Positions 56,579 through 64,000 of a stretch of DNA of 64,000 bases are shown here, piece after piece. The DNA is from Marinicella meishanensis (GTDB taxonomy: Bacteria; Pseudomonadota; Gammaproteobacteria; Xanthomonadales; Marinicellaceae), in NCBI RefSeq assembly GCF_019931145.1, contig NZ_JAIOUV010000002.1:434001-498000 (forward strand), in the 5' to 3' direction. A program made the translations under genes and the position numbers. The stretch's first letter is position 1; every line of letters begins with the position of its first letter. The notes beneath the pieces are model-generated. The model had not been told where the DNA came from. It searched no databases and was given only the letters and a program-made list of their open reading frames with translations.

Positions 56579-56752
56579 AAAAACTCAGCCAAAAATGGCC
56601 CAGCAATGTGCTCAAATGATAAGTGCTTCACAGATTTTCCAGCGCGAATAGGGGATAAAAGTTATAAGATAGAAACTCAAAGAAGCTGAATAGGATTGTA
56701 ATAGGATTGAGCGACTTAGTGTATTAAGCCCTGACCCTCAGGGCTTTTTTTT
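56579..56752 (+). ncRNA. candidate small RNA of about 170 nt with GGA motifs
   Basis: Between the extended -10 element and an intrinsic terminator lies about 170 nt with no reading frame longer than a dozen codons. It contains three similar A/T-rich motifs with GGA: AATAGGGGAT near 56647, and a perfect tandem pair AATAGGATTG at 56689 and 56700. Repeated GGA motifs are the hallmark of CsrA/RsmA-binding sRNAs, but the stems that would present them were not established. It matches no 6S, SRP or tmRNA pattern that I recognise. It could also be an untranslated remnant. Confidence 0.45.
56726..56752 (+). terminator. intrinsic terminator after the candidate sRNA
   Basis: AAGCCCTGA and TCAGGGCTT form a perfect 9-bp stem with a CCC loop, followed by a run of eight T. 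It points on the plus strand, away from any protein gene that needs it, which supports a separate transcript. Confidence 0.85.
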
Positions 56753-56780
56753 GCGCGGATGAAAAATCAGTCGCGACGGT

Positions 56781-57488
56781 TTAAGACACGGCATCCACTG
56801 GCGCCAACGCATCCACATATAAATCGGCCACATCCAAAGGTTTGGCCAAACGGTCTGGATTTTCCGCCGGCCAGGCTTTGGCCCGCAGCGGTGTGTGCAT
56901 CGGTGGTGGGGTGATGGTCAACACATTGACCCCTTGGTTTTCACATTCCTGGGCCAGGATGTTGGCGAACTGTTCGATCGCCGCTTTGCCCACCCCATAT
57001 TGACCCCAATAGGCTTTGCCCAAGGTTTCCAGGTTGTCTGAGGTGAAAATCACCGAGCCCTTGCTTTTCAATATCAATGGCAACAGGGCTTGGGTCAAAA
57101 AGATCGGTGAATTGACATTGACCTGCATTTCCTTCAACCAACGCGACGCTTCATACAGCAGGAACGGCGTGAGACTGCCAAATTCTGCCGCGGTGTGGAC
57201 CAAGCCATCCAACACCACGAAGTTGTCTTTGATGACTTTGCTCAATTGCATGTAGTCATTGGGGGTGGCACCTATCAGGTTCATTGGATAAATCACCGGC
57301 TCCTTGAGGTCCCGTTTGACCAGCTCATCACACAAGCGGTCCAAAGCCCGGGGATTTTTGTCGCTGATGATCAAATTGGCCCCCTGTTGCGTCAAGCGCA
57401 GCGCCAGGGCCGAACCCAACGCACCGCATGCGCCGGTCAAGAAGATGGTTTTATTGGCCAGTCGTTTTTGATTTTCTGTGGTAGACAT
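56781..57488 (-). CDS. YciK-like short-chain dehydrogenase/reductase
   Basis: A 235-residue SDR. The ATG at 57488 is preceded by AGGGG. Rossmann motif TGACGALGSALALRL, cofactor region SDKNPRALD, HTAAEFGSLTPF (in place of NNAG), and Ser in FTSDNLETLG with catalytic YGVGK. DKNPRALD and the overall pattern match YciK-type SDRs, found near genes of murein and cobalamin metabolism in other species. Substrate unknown. Confidence 0.85.
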   Translation of the reverse strand: MSTTENQKRLANKTIFLTGACGALGSALALRLTQQGANLIISDKNPRALDRLCDELVKRDLKEPVIYPMNLIGATPNDYMQLSKVIKDNFVVLDGLVHTAAEFGSLTPFLLYEASRWLKEMQVNVNSPIFLTQALLPLILKSKGSVIFTSDNLETLGKAYWGQYGVGKAAIEQFANILAQECENQGVNVLTITPPPMHTPLRAKAWPAENPDRLAKPLDVADLYVDALAPVDAVS

Positions 57489-57806
57489 CAACACCCCTGA
57501 TAATGGATGCCAAAATTCTAGCAGCTTTAACCCAAAATAAACAACGTAAAAATACCCACCTGGGTCTCATGAACCATTTGACACCCACCATTCAAGCAGC
57601 CGACGGCTTGTTAAATTCCCATTAAACCAGTCAGTCCCGATTCAGATTTTTTGTGTTATCATCTACTGCTTTGGTCGTAGGGAGCGTGTGCAAGTTGCCA
57701 AAATTACCGTTGGCAAACAACACCCTTGAACCAAAAACCATCTGTGCCCGGTTCACGTTTTACCACTCAACGAAGAACTGACTGATCATCAATAAGAGGA
57801 AGATTT
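57489..57806. other. intergenic region upstream of the peptide transporter
   Basis: About 318 bases between divergent genes. I see no gene, and no clear promoter or operator beyond AT-rich stretches near 57530-57660. It must contain the promoters of both neighbours. Confidence 0.4.
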
Positions 57807-59354
57807 ATGAATACTGAAGTGTTTACTCAGGAAGCCAGAAATGAGATGTGGGGTCATCCCAAAGGTCTCTATGTGTGCTTCTTTACCGAACTGTGGGAAC
57901 GGTTCTCATTTTATGGCATGAAGTTTTTGTTGGTGTTGTACTTAACCAAATACCATCTATTCACTGATGCCGAAGGCCTGGACGTGCTGGGCGCTTATGC
58001 CGGTATGGTTTATGCCATTCCGGTGATTGGTGGCATGCTCGCCGATCGCTACTTGGGACCCAGAAAAGCCGTGTTGTTTGGCGGCATCTTGCTGGTCATA
58101 GGACACTTGTTGATGGCCGTTGAAGGTGAACAAGCGGCCATTGTGGATGGCGTGGTCACCCAAGACTTGGCGGCCCTGAATGTATTCTATTTGGCTTTGG
58201 CCTTCATCATTTTGGGGGTGGGTTTTCTGAAGCCCAACATCTCCACCATAGTGGGCAAACTGTATTCAGCCGAAGACCCACGGCGTGACTCTGGATTCAC
58301 CATCTTTTATATGGGCATCAACATCGGTTCCTTCACCGCCACCTTGTTGTGTGGTTGGTTGGGAGAAACCTACGGTTGGGGTTATGGTTTTGGTGCCGCT
58401 GGTATTGGCATGTTGTTTGGTTTGATTTTCTTCCTCAAAGGCCAAAAGTTTTTGTATGGTCATGCCGACCCCGATGACCCAGAGAAGCTCAAGAAAAAAG
58501 TGCTGGGACCCTTGAATGTGGAATGGACCATTTACTTGGTGTCCTTGATGTCTCTGGCCCTGATCTGGTTTGTGGTACAAAGAGAAGCTTGGGTCCACTC
58601 AGGCCAATGGGTGTTGTTGGCTTTGGCTGCTGGCTTCATGATGTTTTATGCTTTCATGAAATCCACCCCAGTCGAGCGCAGCCGGATATTGGTGTTGATC
58701 GTTTTGATTGCGTCCACCATTGTGTTCTGGGCCTTGTTTGAACAAGCCGGTGCCAGCATGACCTTATTTGCTGATCGGGTGATGGAAAGAACCGCCTTTG
58801 GCATTGAATTCAAAGCCTCACAATTCGGCTCATTGAATGCCGGCTTCATCATCTTGTTGGCTCCGGTTTTTGCTTGGCTCTGGGTGTGGTTATCCAAACG
58901 CAACCTGGAACCATCGACACCAGCCAAGTTTGGTTTGGGTTTGATCCAGGCCGGCTTGGGTTTTGGCGCCTTGGTATTGGGTGCCAGCATGCCTGAAGCC
59001 TCTGGCAAAGTGGCCATGATTTGGTTGGTGTTGGCGTATTTGCTGCACACCACAGGTGAGTTGGCTTTGTCTCCGGTTGGCTTATCGGCAGTGACCAAGC
59101 TGGCTCCGAGCAAAATCGTCGGTTTCTCCATGGGTACCTGGTTCCTTGCCACCGCCTTGTCGGAGACCCTGGCCACCCGGTTGTCGAAATTTGCCGCTTT
59201 TGATGGTGATGCCGAGGAAACCTTAACCATGACCGAACAAGTGGCCAAATACACCGAACTGTTCGATTTCCTGATGTGGCTCGGTATCGGTGCCGGTGTG
59301 TTCATGCTGATCATTACCCCCATCCTGAAGAAAGGCATGAAAGGAATTCACTGA
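57807..59354 (+). CDS. POT family proton-dependent oligopeptide transporter
   Basis: A 515-residue MFS-type transporter with about 14 hydrophobic segments. Near residue 28, ELWERFSFYGMKFLLVLYL contains the ExxER[F/Y] proton-coupling motif; MLADRYLGPRKAVLFGG and GVGFLKPNISTIVGKLY are the POT signatures. It takes up di- and tripeptides with protons. AGAGGAAG precedes the ATG. A terminator follows. Confidence 0.94.
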   Translation: MNTEVFTQEARNEMWGHPKGLYVCFFTELWERFSFYGMKFLLVLYLTKYHLFTDAEGLDVLGAYAGMVYAIPVIGGMLADRYLGPRKAVLFGGILLVIGHLLMAVEGEQAAIVDGVVTQDLAALNVFYLALAFIILGVGFLKPNISTIVGKLYSAEDPRRDSGFTIFYMGINIGSFTATLLCGWLGETYGWGYGFGAAGIGMLFGLIFFLKGQKFLYGHADPDDPEKLKKKVLGPLNVEWTIYLVSLMSLALIWFVVQREAWVHSGQWVLLALAAGFMMFYAFMKSTPVERSRILVLIVLIASTIVFWALFEQAGASMTLFADRVMERTAFGIEFKASQFGSLNAGFIILLAPVFAWLWVWLSKRNLEPSTPAKFGLGLIQAGLGFGALVLGASMPEASGKVAMIWLVLAYLLHTTGELALSPVGLSAVTKLAPSKIVGFSMGTWFLATALSETLATRLSKFAAFDGDAEETLTMTEQVAKYTELFDFLMWLGIGAGVFMLIITPILKKGMKGIH

Positions 59355-59378
59355 TTGCACTTGCATTCAGCGCAAATC

Positions 59379-59414
59379 ACACCCATTTATGGCGACATGA
59401 ATGGGTGTTTTTTT
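59379..59414 (+). terminator. intrinsic terminator of the peptide transporter
   Basis: ACACCCATT (59379-59387) pairs with AATGGGTGT (59400-59408), followed by a T-run. Confidence 0.85.
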
Positions 59415-59432
59415 GCCCACAATGATTGAGCC

Positions 59433-59738
59433 ATGCCCGTTTACACCTACGAAAACCAACACCCTGACCGCCATTGCACCTATTGCTTGGGTGGTTTTGA
59501 TGTGTTGCAGAAACTGGCCGATCCAAAGTTGACCCATTGTCCGCACTGTGGTCATGCCATCAAAAAAGTCATCAAAGCAGTGAATTTACAAGCAGAACTC
59601 ACCGCTTCATCAAACACCACATTGTCTGAGAAGAACATCGCCAAGCAGGGCTTCACCCAATACCGCAAGACCGGCCCTGGTCAATACGAAAAAACCGCCG
59701 GTGAAGGGCCCGATACGCTGGACGCCAACCAGGACTGA
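59433..59738 (+). CDS. FmdB-type zinc ribbon protein
   Basis: A 101-residue cytosolic protein. MPVYTYENQHPDRHCTYCLGGF and LTHCPHCGHAIKKVIKAVN hold two CxxC pairs of a zinc ribbon, and the spacing and VYTY start match the FmdB family (regulatory protein/putative zinc ribbon). The rest is low complexity, Lys-, Gly- and Thr-rich. Function poorly known; some members bind RNA or regulate. Confidence 0.8.
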   Translation: MPVYTYENQHPDRHCTYCLGGFDVLQKLADPKLTHCPHCGHAIKKVIKAVNLQAELTASSNTTLSEKNIAKQGFTQYRKTGPGQYEKTAGEGPDTLDANQD

Positions 59739-59826
59739 AAAACTCCGAACAAGTCCGCACACTTTCACAGAGATTCCACACTGGGCTGTTATGATCCAGG
59801 GTTAACTTTTGAATTAGGGAGACACC

Positions 59827-60588
59827 ATGAAAAAACTATTTACCGCCGCTTTGATCGTGGGTTTGGCATTCACTGCCCAAGCCGATGACCATGAAAAATC
59901 CACCGCCGATCTGATCAAAATGGCGATGGAATCTGACCTCAGAACCGACGCCGAAAAAGACCGCGATCGCAACCGCAAACCGGTTGAGACCTTGGAGTTT
60001 TTGGGTTTTTCTCATGACATGAAAGTGGTTGAGTTGTTGCCTGGTGGCGGCTGGTACACCAAAATTCTGGCACCGGTGTTGCAAGAAAAAGGTGAATTGA
60101 CCGTGGCCTTGGGCACCGGTCGAGTCGGTTCCATGATCGGTGACAACGATGCCTTGTCAGCGGTCAAAATTGGCGCCGAAGCCTCCAATATTTACCGCAA
60201 AGACGGGGCCCGTTTTTACTCCCTGGAAAACGCCGATTTGGGGGTCAAAAAAGCCGACATGGTATTGACCTTCAGAAACTACCACAACTTTGCTGAAGAC
60301 GGTCGCCAAGCGATGAACGAAGCGGCCTGGGATGCCCTGAAAATGGGCGGCATTTATGGCGTGGTGGACCACACCCGCCGCCACATGGAAGGCGATAATG
60401 ACGAAAACCGCCGCCGCTTTGATCCGGTCAAAGCCATCTTGGAAATCCAGGCCGCCGGTTTTGAACTGGTGGACTACTCCACTTTGCACTACCGCGCCGA
60501 TGATGAATTGCGCTATGAAGTGGGTCGCAAAACCGTCTCCGGTAACACCGACCGTTGGACGTTGAAGTTCAAGAAAGTGAAAAAATAA
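59827..60588 (+). CDS. exported class I SAM-dependent methyltransferase-like protein
   Basis: A 253-residue protein with a signal peptide (MKKLFTAALIVGLAFTAQA). The mature chain is a Rossmann-like methyltransferase: MKVVELLPGGGWYTKILAPVL (motif I, with LLPGGG), a later acidic strand DMVLTFRNYHNF, and GGIYGVVDHTR. Similar exported methyltransferase-like proteins occur in many proteobacteria. How SAM would reach the periplasm is unclear, so the fold may have another role. A terminator follows. Confidence 0.82.
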   Translation: MKKLFTAALIVGLAFTAQADDHEKSTADLIKMAMESDLRTDAEKDRDRNRKPVETLEFLGFSHDMKVVELLPGGGWYTKILAPVLQEKGELTVALGTGRVGSMIGDNDALSAVKIGAEASNIYRKDGARFYSLENADLGVKKADMVLTFRNYHNFAEDGRQAMNEAAWDALKMGGIYGVVDHTRRHMEGDNDENRRRFDPVKAILEIQAAGFELVDYSTLHYRADDELRYEVGRKTVSGNTDRWTLKFKKVKK

Positions 60589-60609
60589 TCGCGGCCATCA
60601 GCCACGAAA

Positions 60610-60638
60610 AAGGCCACCATTGCGGTGGCCTTTTTTTT
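60610..60638 (+). terminator. intrinsic terminator
   Basis: AAGGCCACC, loop ATTGC, GGTGGCCTT and a T-run. It ends the methyltransferase gene and, with the A-run on the other side, may also serve the convergent metallopeptidase gene. Confidence 0.88.
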
Positions 60639-60654
60639 GCGTCATCGGTCGGGG

Positions 60655-61521
60655 TTAAACCCCTTCTGAGAAAGTGTCACAGGAATCGGCCTGGCCCGTT
60701 TGTAAACCGCGGGTCAACCACTTGACCCGTTGTTCTGAGGAACCGTGGGTGAACGACTCGACATCCACTTGTCGGCCGGCCCGCGATTGGATGGTGTCAT
60801 CACCGATGGAAGCGGCGGCCCTCAGGCCTTCTTCGATGTCACCGGGTTCCAGCATGTTTTGTTTTTTGTTGGCGTGGTGGGCCCAGACCCCGGCCAAACA
60901 ATCGGCCTGCAGCTCCATCATCACCGACAATTGATTCACTTCGGTTTTTGATTTGGCTTGGCTTTGCCATTGCCGCACTTGGCGGGCGGTGCCGGTGATG
61001 TTCTGAATGTGATGACCCACTTCATGACCAATCACGTAAGCGCGGGCGAAATCTCCCGGCGCCCCCATCCGCTCCAGCTGCCGAAAGAACCCCAGTGACA
61101 AATAGACCTTGTTGTCAGCCGGACAATAAAACGGCCCGACCGCTTCGGAGTTGATGCCACAACGCGATTGCACCTGGCCATCAAACAGCACCATTTCAGG
61201 GGCTTGGTATTGTTGGCCAGCGGCACGAAACAGTTGGGTCCACATGTCCTCGGTGGAGGCCAAAATGACCGAGGCAAATTCGGCGTTTTCTTGTTCAGCG
61301 GCTGACGGCTGTTTGGGGATCTGCACCTGTTGCTGGCTGCTGCCACCCCCTTGTTGCATCAAATTCCCCAACATGGCCAAGGGGTTTTGGCCGGTGATGA
61401 AAGCGAAAATCAAGGCAATGACGATCATGCCCCCGGACAATTTGGCGCCACCACGAACCACCCCGCCTTTACCTCGGCGGTCGTCTATTCGACTGCTCTT
61501 TCTTTGGCCTTTCCAACGCAT
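60655..61521 (-). CDS. ypfJ: neutral zinc metallopeptidase (YpfJ/KPN_02809 family)
   Basis: A 288-residue membrane-anchored protein. After a basic start, GGMIVIALIFAFITG is a single membrane segment. The catalytic motif HEVGHHIQN (HExxH) lies near residue 165; MELQADCLAGVWAHH gives the third ligand. MRWKGQRKSSRIDDRRG is the conserved start of the family. Physiological substrate unknown. Not in an evident operon. Confidence 0.93.
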   Translation of the reverse strand: MRWKGQRKSSRIDDRRGKGGVVRGGAKLSGGMIVIALIFAFITGQNPLAMLGNLMQQGGGSSQQQVQIPKQPSAAEQENAEFASVILASTEDMWTQLFRAAGQQYQAPEMVLFDGQVQSRCGINSEAVGPFYCPADNKVYLSLGFFRQLERMGAPGDFARAYVIGHEVGHHIQNITGTARQVRQWQSQAKSKTEVNQLSVMMELQADCLAGVWAHHANKKQNMLEPGDIEEGLRAAASIGDDTIQSRAGRQVDVESFTHGSSEQRVKWLTRGLQTGQADSCDTFSEGV

Positions 61522-61576
61522 CTGAGACTCACCTGAATGTTAAAACCACCCAAGTATACCGCAAATCACAAACGGT

Positions 61577-62746
61577 TCATTTCACTTCATGGTTAAATTT
61601 TGTGAACGCCAACACCAGGCCCAGGATGGCCAAACCATACAAGGCAAACTGATGGAACATGACATCGGCCAGGGTGCCGCCAAAATACATCAACTCATGC
61701 AAGGCGTCCATCACCCAACCGGTGGGCAGGAACAGGGCCAGTTGTTGCATCCAGGCTGGGGCCACTTCGATGGGCCACCAGCATCCGCCCAAAGCAGCCA
61801 ACAACATGGACACGATCACCGGGATGCCATTGATCTGGCCTTCGTTCTTGGCCACCGAGCCCATAAAAATGGCAAACCCGGCACAGGCCGCAGCCCAAGC
61901 CATGAGCATGATGAAAATCATCAGCCAATGCTCGCCCCAATGGATGCTGAACAACAAGGCACCCATGATCATGCCGTAAACCAATTGACAAGCGGCCAAG
62001 ATCCATTTGCCCAACCATTTACCCAAAATCAATTGCCGCGGGGTGATCGGTGCCGCTGACAGGCGTTTGAGTACCCCGGTTTTGCGTTCCAGGTATAAGG
62101 CCATGGCGCCACTGGTCAAAGCGATCATCATGATGAACATGACCAGGATGCCGGGCACCGCTTGCTTGAAGCCGGTGGGGATGTTTTGTTGTTCACCGGC
62201 ACTGTCGATCAACAGCTTGATGTGCCGGGGCTGTTCATTGGCCTGGGTGAAGTCCAGTTGTTGCCAGTCTTGCGGCGCGGTTTTTTTCAGGATCAACAAA
62301 TCGCCCAAGGTTTGGTACACCGCTTTGTTGACTTTGAACACGTGGTAATCACCGCCCATGCCATCATTGTCAATGCGGTAATTAATCTCAATGGGCTCAC
62401 CGGCGGCCATCGGTTCTTGTAGCTCAGCCGGTACCCACAACTGCCGAGAGTAGTCTTCAAAGGTCCATTTTTCGTTGTACAGGGGTTGCTCTGGACTGAA
62501 CACCCGCAGCAGGTAATCTTCCGCTTCCAGGCGATGCTGCAGCTGGGCAAACACCGGATCATCGGCCGGGCCTTCGTACCACACCCCCAAGGTGCTCTGG
62601 TTGCCGGAGCCGCCACTGAAGCCTTGGGTGGTGGTGCCGATGAAGGCGAAAAACACCAAAGGCATGATGAACAGCCACACCAACACGGTTTTGTCTTTGA
62701 TGGTGTAAAGAAAATCTTTGTGGGCGATCAACCAAATCTGTTTCAT
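61577..62746 (-). CDS. ABC-2 type transporter permease
   Basis: A 389-residue membrane protein. One N-terminal segment (VLVWLFIMPLVFFAFIG) is followed by a large outside domain of about 140 residues, then five segments (PGILVMFIMMIALTSGAMAL, ILAACQLVYGMIMGALLF, HWLMIFIMLMAWAAACAGF and others), with FLPTGWVMDALHELMYFG before the last. This is the YhfP/NatB or DrrB layout. AGGAGG precedes the start at 62746. The permease upstream ends ten bases before, so they act as a pair. Confidence 0.88.
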   Translation of the reverse strand: MKQIWLIAHKDFLYTIKDKTVLVWLFIMPLVFFAFIGTTTQGFSGGSGNQSTLGVWYEGPADDPVFAQLQHRLEAEDYLLRVFSPEQPLYNEKWTFEDYSRQLWVPAELQEPMAAGEPIEINYRIDNDGMGGDYHVFKVNKAVYQTLGDLLILKKTAPQDWQQLDFTQANEQPRHIKLLIDSAGEQQNIPTGFKQAVPGILVMFIMMIALTSGAMALYLERKTGVLKRLSAAPITPRQLILGKWLGKWILAACQLVYGMIMGALLFSIHWGEHWLMIFIMLMAWAAACAGFAIFMGSVAKNEGQINGIPVIVSMLLAALGGCWWPIEVAPAWMQQLALFLPTGWVMDALHELMYFGGTLADVMFHQFALYGLAILGLVLAFTKFNHEVK

Positions 62747-62756
62747 CTCTGCCTCC

Positions 62757-63992
62757 TTATACTTTGTGAATCAGTTGGCGAACCAGCACCCGACTCAACA
62801 ACCAAAATGCGGCCAACATGACCAGGCCCAACACGGCCGGTAACCACAAGGCCTCCATCATCGGTTCCTGGCGCAACAGCCAATCTTTCAAACCCTTAAG
62901 CAAAAAGCCATTGGGTAAAAACTGCCCGATGCCGGCCAACCAAGGAGGCATGCTCTCCATCGGGAAGAAGCTGCCGCCCAACATCAACAAGGGAAAGGTG
63001 GTGGCGCTGATGGTGATGTTGGCCACTTTGCCGGTGGGCATCAACAAGGCGATGAACACAAACATCGCATACAGCACCAAACCGGCAAACACCAACCACA
63101 CGATGATGGCCGGGATTTGCCACCACGGCAGGGCAAAATACAACCCGCCCAGGGTTGCCAACACCGTGGTCAAAAAAGTGAACACGGCAGCGGCGCCGAG
63201 AAATTGGCCGGTGCTGTAAGCTTGTAAGGCTTTGGGCGTGGCCGCCAGCCGCGGTATCACGCCATTGCCGGCGTCATCCCAAATCAACACGGCCAGTGAA
63301 TTGGCCGAAAAAATCAGGGCCATGATGATCGCACCGGGAAACATCAACAAACCAAAAGTGATGTTGGTCGATGTCTCCTCCACTTCGGCCACTTGCTTTT
63401 CGATCAGCTTCAACTGCGGTGGAAACAAGGTCGATTCCAGCCGCTCCAGCTGTTGTTTGATGCCCAAAGTCAGGGCCACCAGATTGGCGTCATCAAATTT
63501 TTGGGTTTCTAACATCGGCTTGAGCACCGCCAACTCTTCGGCAAACAGGATTTGGATGTAAGTCGCCGCATCAACCAGCAATTGCATCGACGTTTCGACC
63601 ATTTGCGGCAAGATCGACTGCGCTGGATTTTTGACCAAGCGCAATTGGCCGGGTTGGTTGTTCATGAAAGCTTCACCAAAGCCCGCATCGATGGTGATCC
63701 AGGCACTGGCCTCTCCAGCATCCATCAACTGCCGTCCTTCGTCTTCGGTGACCTGCTTGGCGGTGAAAATCTCAGCCAAGGGTCCTTGGTTGAAACTGCC
63801 CGCCAGCAATTGAGAAACGGCCGATTCATCGTGGTCGGTGATCAACAGCTTACCAGTCAGTTTGCCACTGCCAGTGCCGGCGATCAAACTCATCAAAAAC
63901 ACGATGATGGTGGGGATGGCCAACCAGGAGATCAGCCCCCATTTTTCACGCACCAGGCGTTTGAGGCGGAGGCCGGCGACGGTGATGGGCAT
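62757..63992 (-). CDS. ABC-2 type transporter permease (first of pair)
   Basis: A 411-residue membrane protein with the same plan: an N-terminal segment (LISWLAIPTIIVFLMSLIAG), a 150-residue outside domain, then five segments (LLMFPGAIIMALIFSANSLAV, IPAIIVWLVFAGLVLYAMFVFIALL). The start ATG is at 63992, eight bases from the window end, so the ATP-binding subunit probably lies beyond it. The pair would form a heterodimeric exporter. Substrate unknown. Confidence 0.87.
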   Translation of the reverse strand: MPITVAGLRLKRLVREKWGLISWLAIPTIIVFLMSLIAGTGSGKLTGKLLITDHDESAVSQLLAGSFNQGPLAEIFTAKQVTEDEGRQLMDAGEASAWITIDAGFGEAFMNNQPGQLRLVKNPAQSILPQMVETSMQLLVDAATYIQILFAEELAVLKPMLETQKFDDANLVALTLGIKQQLERLESTLFPPQLKLIEKQVAEVEETSTNITFGLLMFPGAIIMALIFSANSLAVLIWDDAGNGVIPRLAATPKALQAYSTGQFLGAAAVFTFLTTVLATLGGLYFALPWWQIPAIIVWLVFAGLVLYAMFVFIALLMPTGKVANITISATTFPLLMLGGSFFPMESMPPWLAGIGQFLPNGFLLKGLKDWLLRQEPMMEALWLPAVLGLVMLAAFWLLSRVLVRQLIHKV

Positions 63993-64000
63993 GCGCTGAG

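Larger units (their letters stand above)
56440..56780. other. intergenic region with a candidate small RNA
   Basis: About 340 bases without a protein gene. It holds a plus-strand extended -10 element, a stretch with repeated GGA motifs and a strong terminator, described separately. Confidence 0.6.

Noticed and set aside
56579-56752. 6S RNA, SRP RNA or tmRNA
   Set aside because: No pairing of the two ends, no SRP tetraloop region and no tRNA-like ends; left as an unassigned candidate.

Overview
The window is a stretch of gammaproteobacterial chromosome without plasmid, phage, IS or CRISPR content. Conserved neighbourhoods support this: the bc1 complex genes petA-petB-petC next to sspA-sspB, ligA next to zipA, and hrpA, comM, mpl, uppP, ppa, degS-like and ypfJ-like genes. 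Several secreted proteins end in a short Phe-rich acidic tail (LFANGFD, LIFKSDFD, FFSGFDF). I associate such tails with Marinicella and related aquatic gammaproteobacteria, but this placement is tentative.

Layout. 1-9.4 kb: a DUF3034 outer-membrane-type protein (cut by the window edge), a sulfatase/phosphodiesterase fusion, comM, a beta-barrel protein, a cyanide-insensitive type bd oxidase operon (cioA-cioB plus a 35-aa DUF2474 subunit) and ppa. 9.4-14.2 kb: an SH3b plus ComEC-like metallo-beta-lactamase-fold protein, a membrane protein bracketed by four copies of a 16-bp GTCGAC palindrome, and mpl. 14.3-22.9 kb: a tightly packed plus-strand run (plsC-like, YheT-like, TPR protein, uppP, hydrolase) ending in an HTH/dead-ATPase protein and a membrane ATPase whose periplasmic part looks like a type IV pilin head. 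23-34.2 kb: envelope and secreted proteins, a PstS/OmpA fusion, DUF817 and AbgT membrane proteins, a beta-helix protein, and an ECF sigma factor/Ser-Thr kinase pair.

34.2-40.6 kb: an MscS-type channel gene broken by two apparent 1-base deletions, a small secreted protein with a third, DM13, RidA and SnoaL-like proteins, a membrane LytTR regulator with a likely operator, and a class V aminotransferase. 40.7-51 kb: hrpA, a second mscS, sspB-sspA, petC-petB-petA and a DegS-like protease. 51-64 kb: a PlpD-like patatin autotransporter, a small tailed secreted protein with a 15-bp tandem repeat, ligA-zipA, a candidate small RNA, an SDR, a peptide transporter, an FmdB-type zinc ribbon, a secreted methyltransferase, a zinc metallopeptidase and two ABC-2 permeases.

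Much of the content concerns the envelope: lipid carrier recycling (UppP), murein recycling (Mpl), lipid acylation, mechanosensitive channels, division (ZipA), envelope stress proteolysis (DegS-like) and respiration (bc1 and bd oxidase). The most unusual locus is the HTH / pilin-domain-ATPase pair at 19671-22945. No tRNA or rRNA gene was recognised. Most shadow reading frames, including some over 300 codons, were discarded because a recognisable family lies on the other strand.
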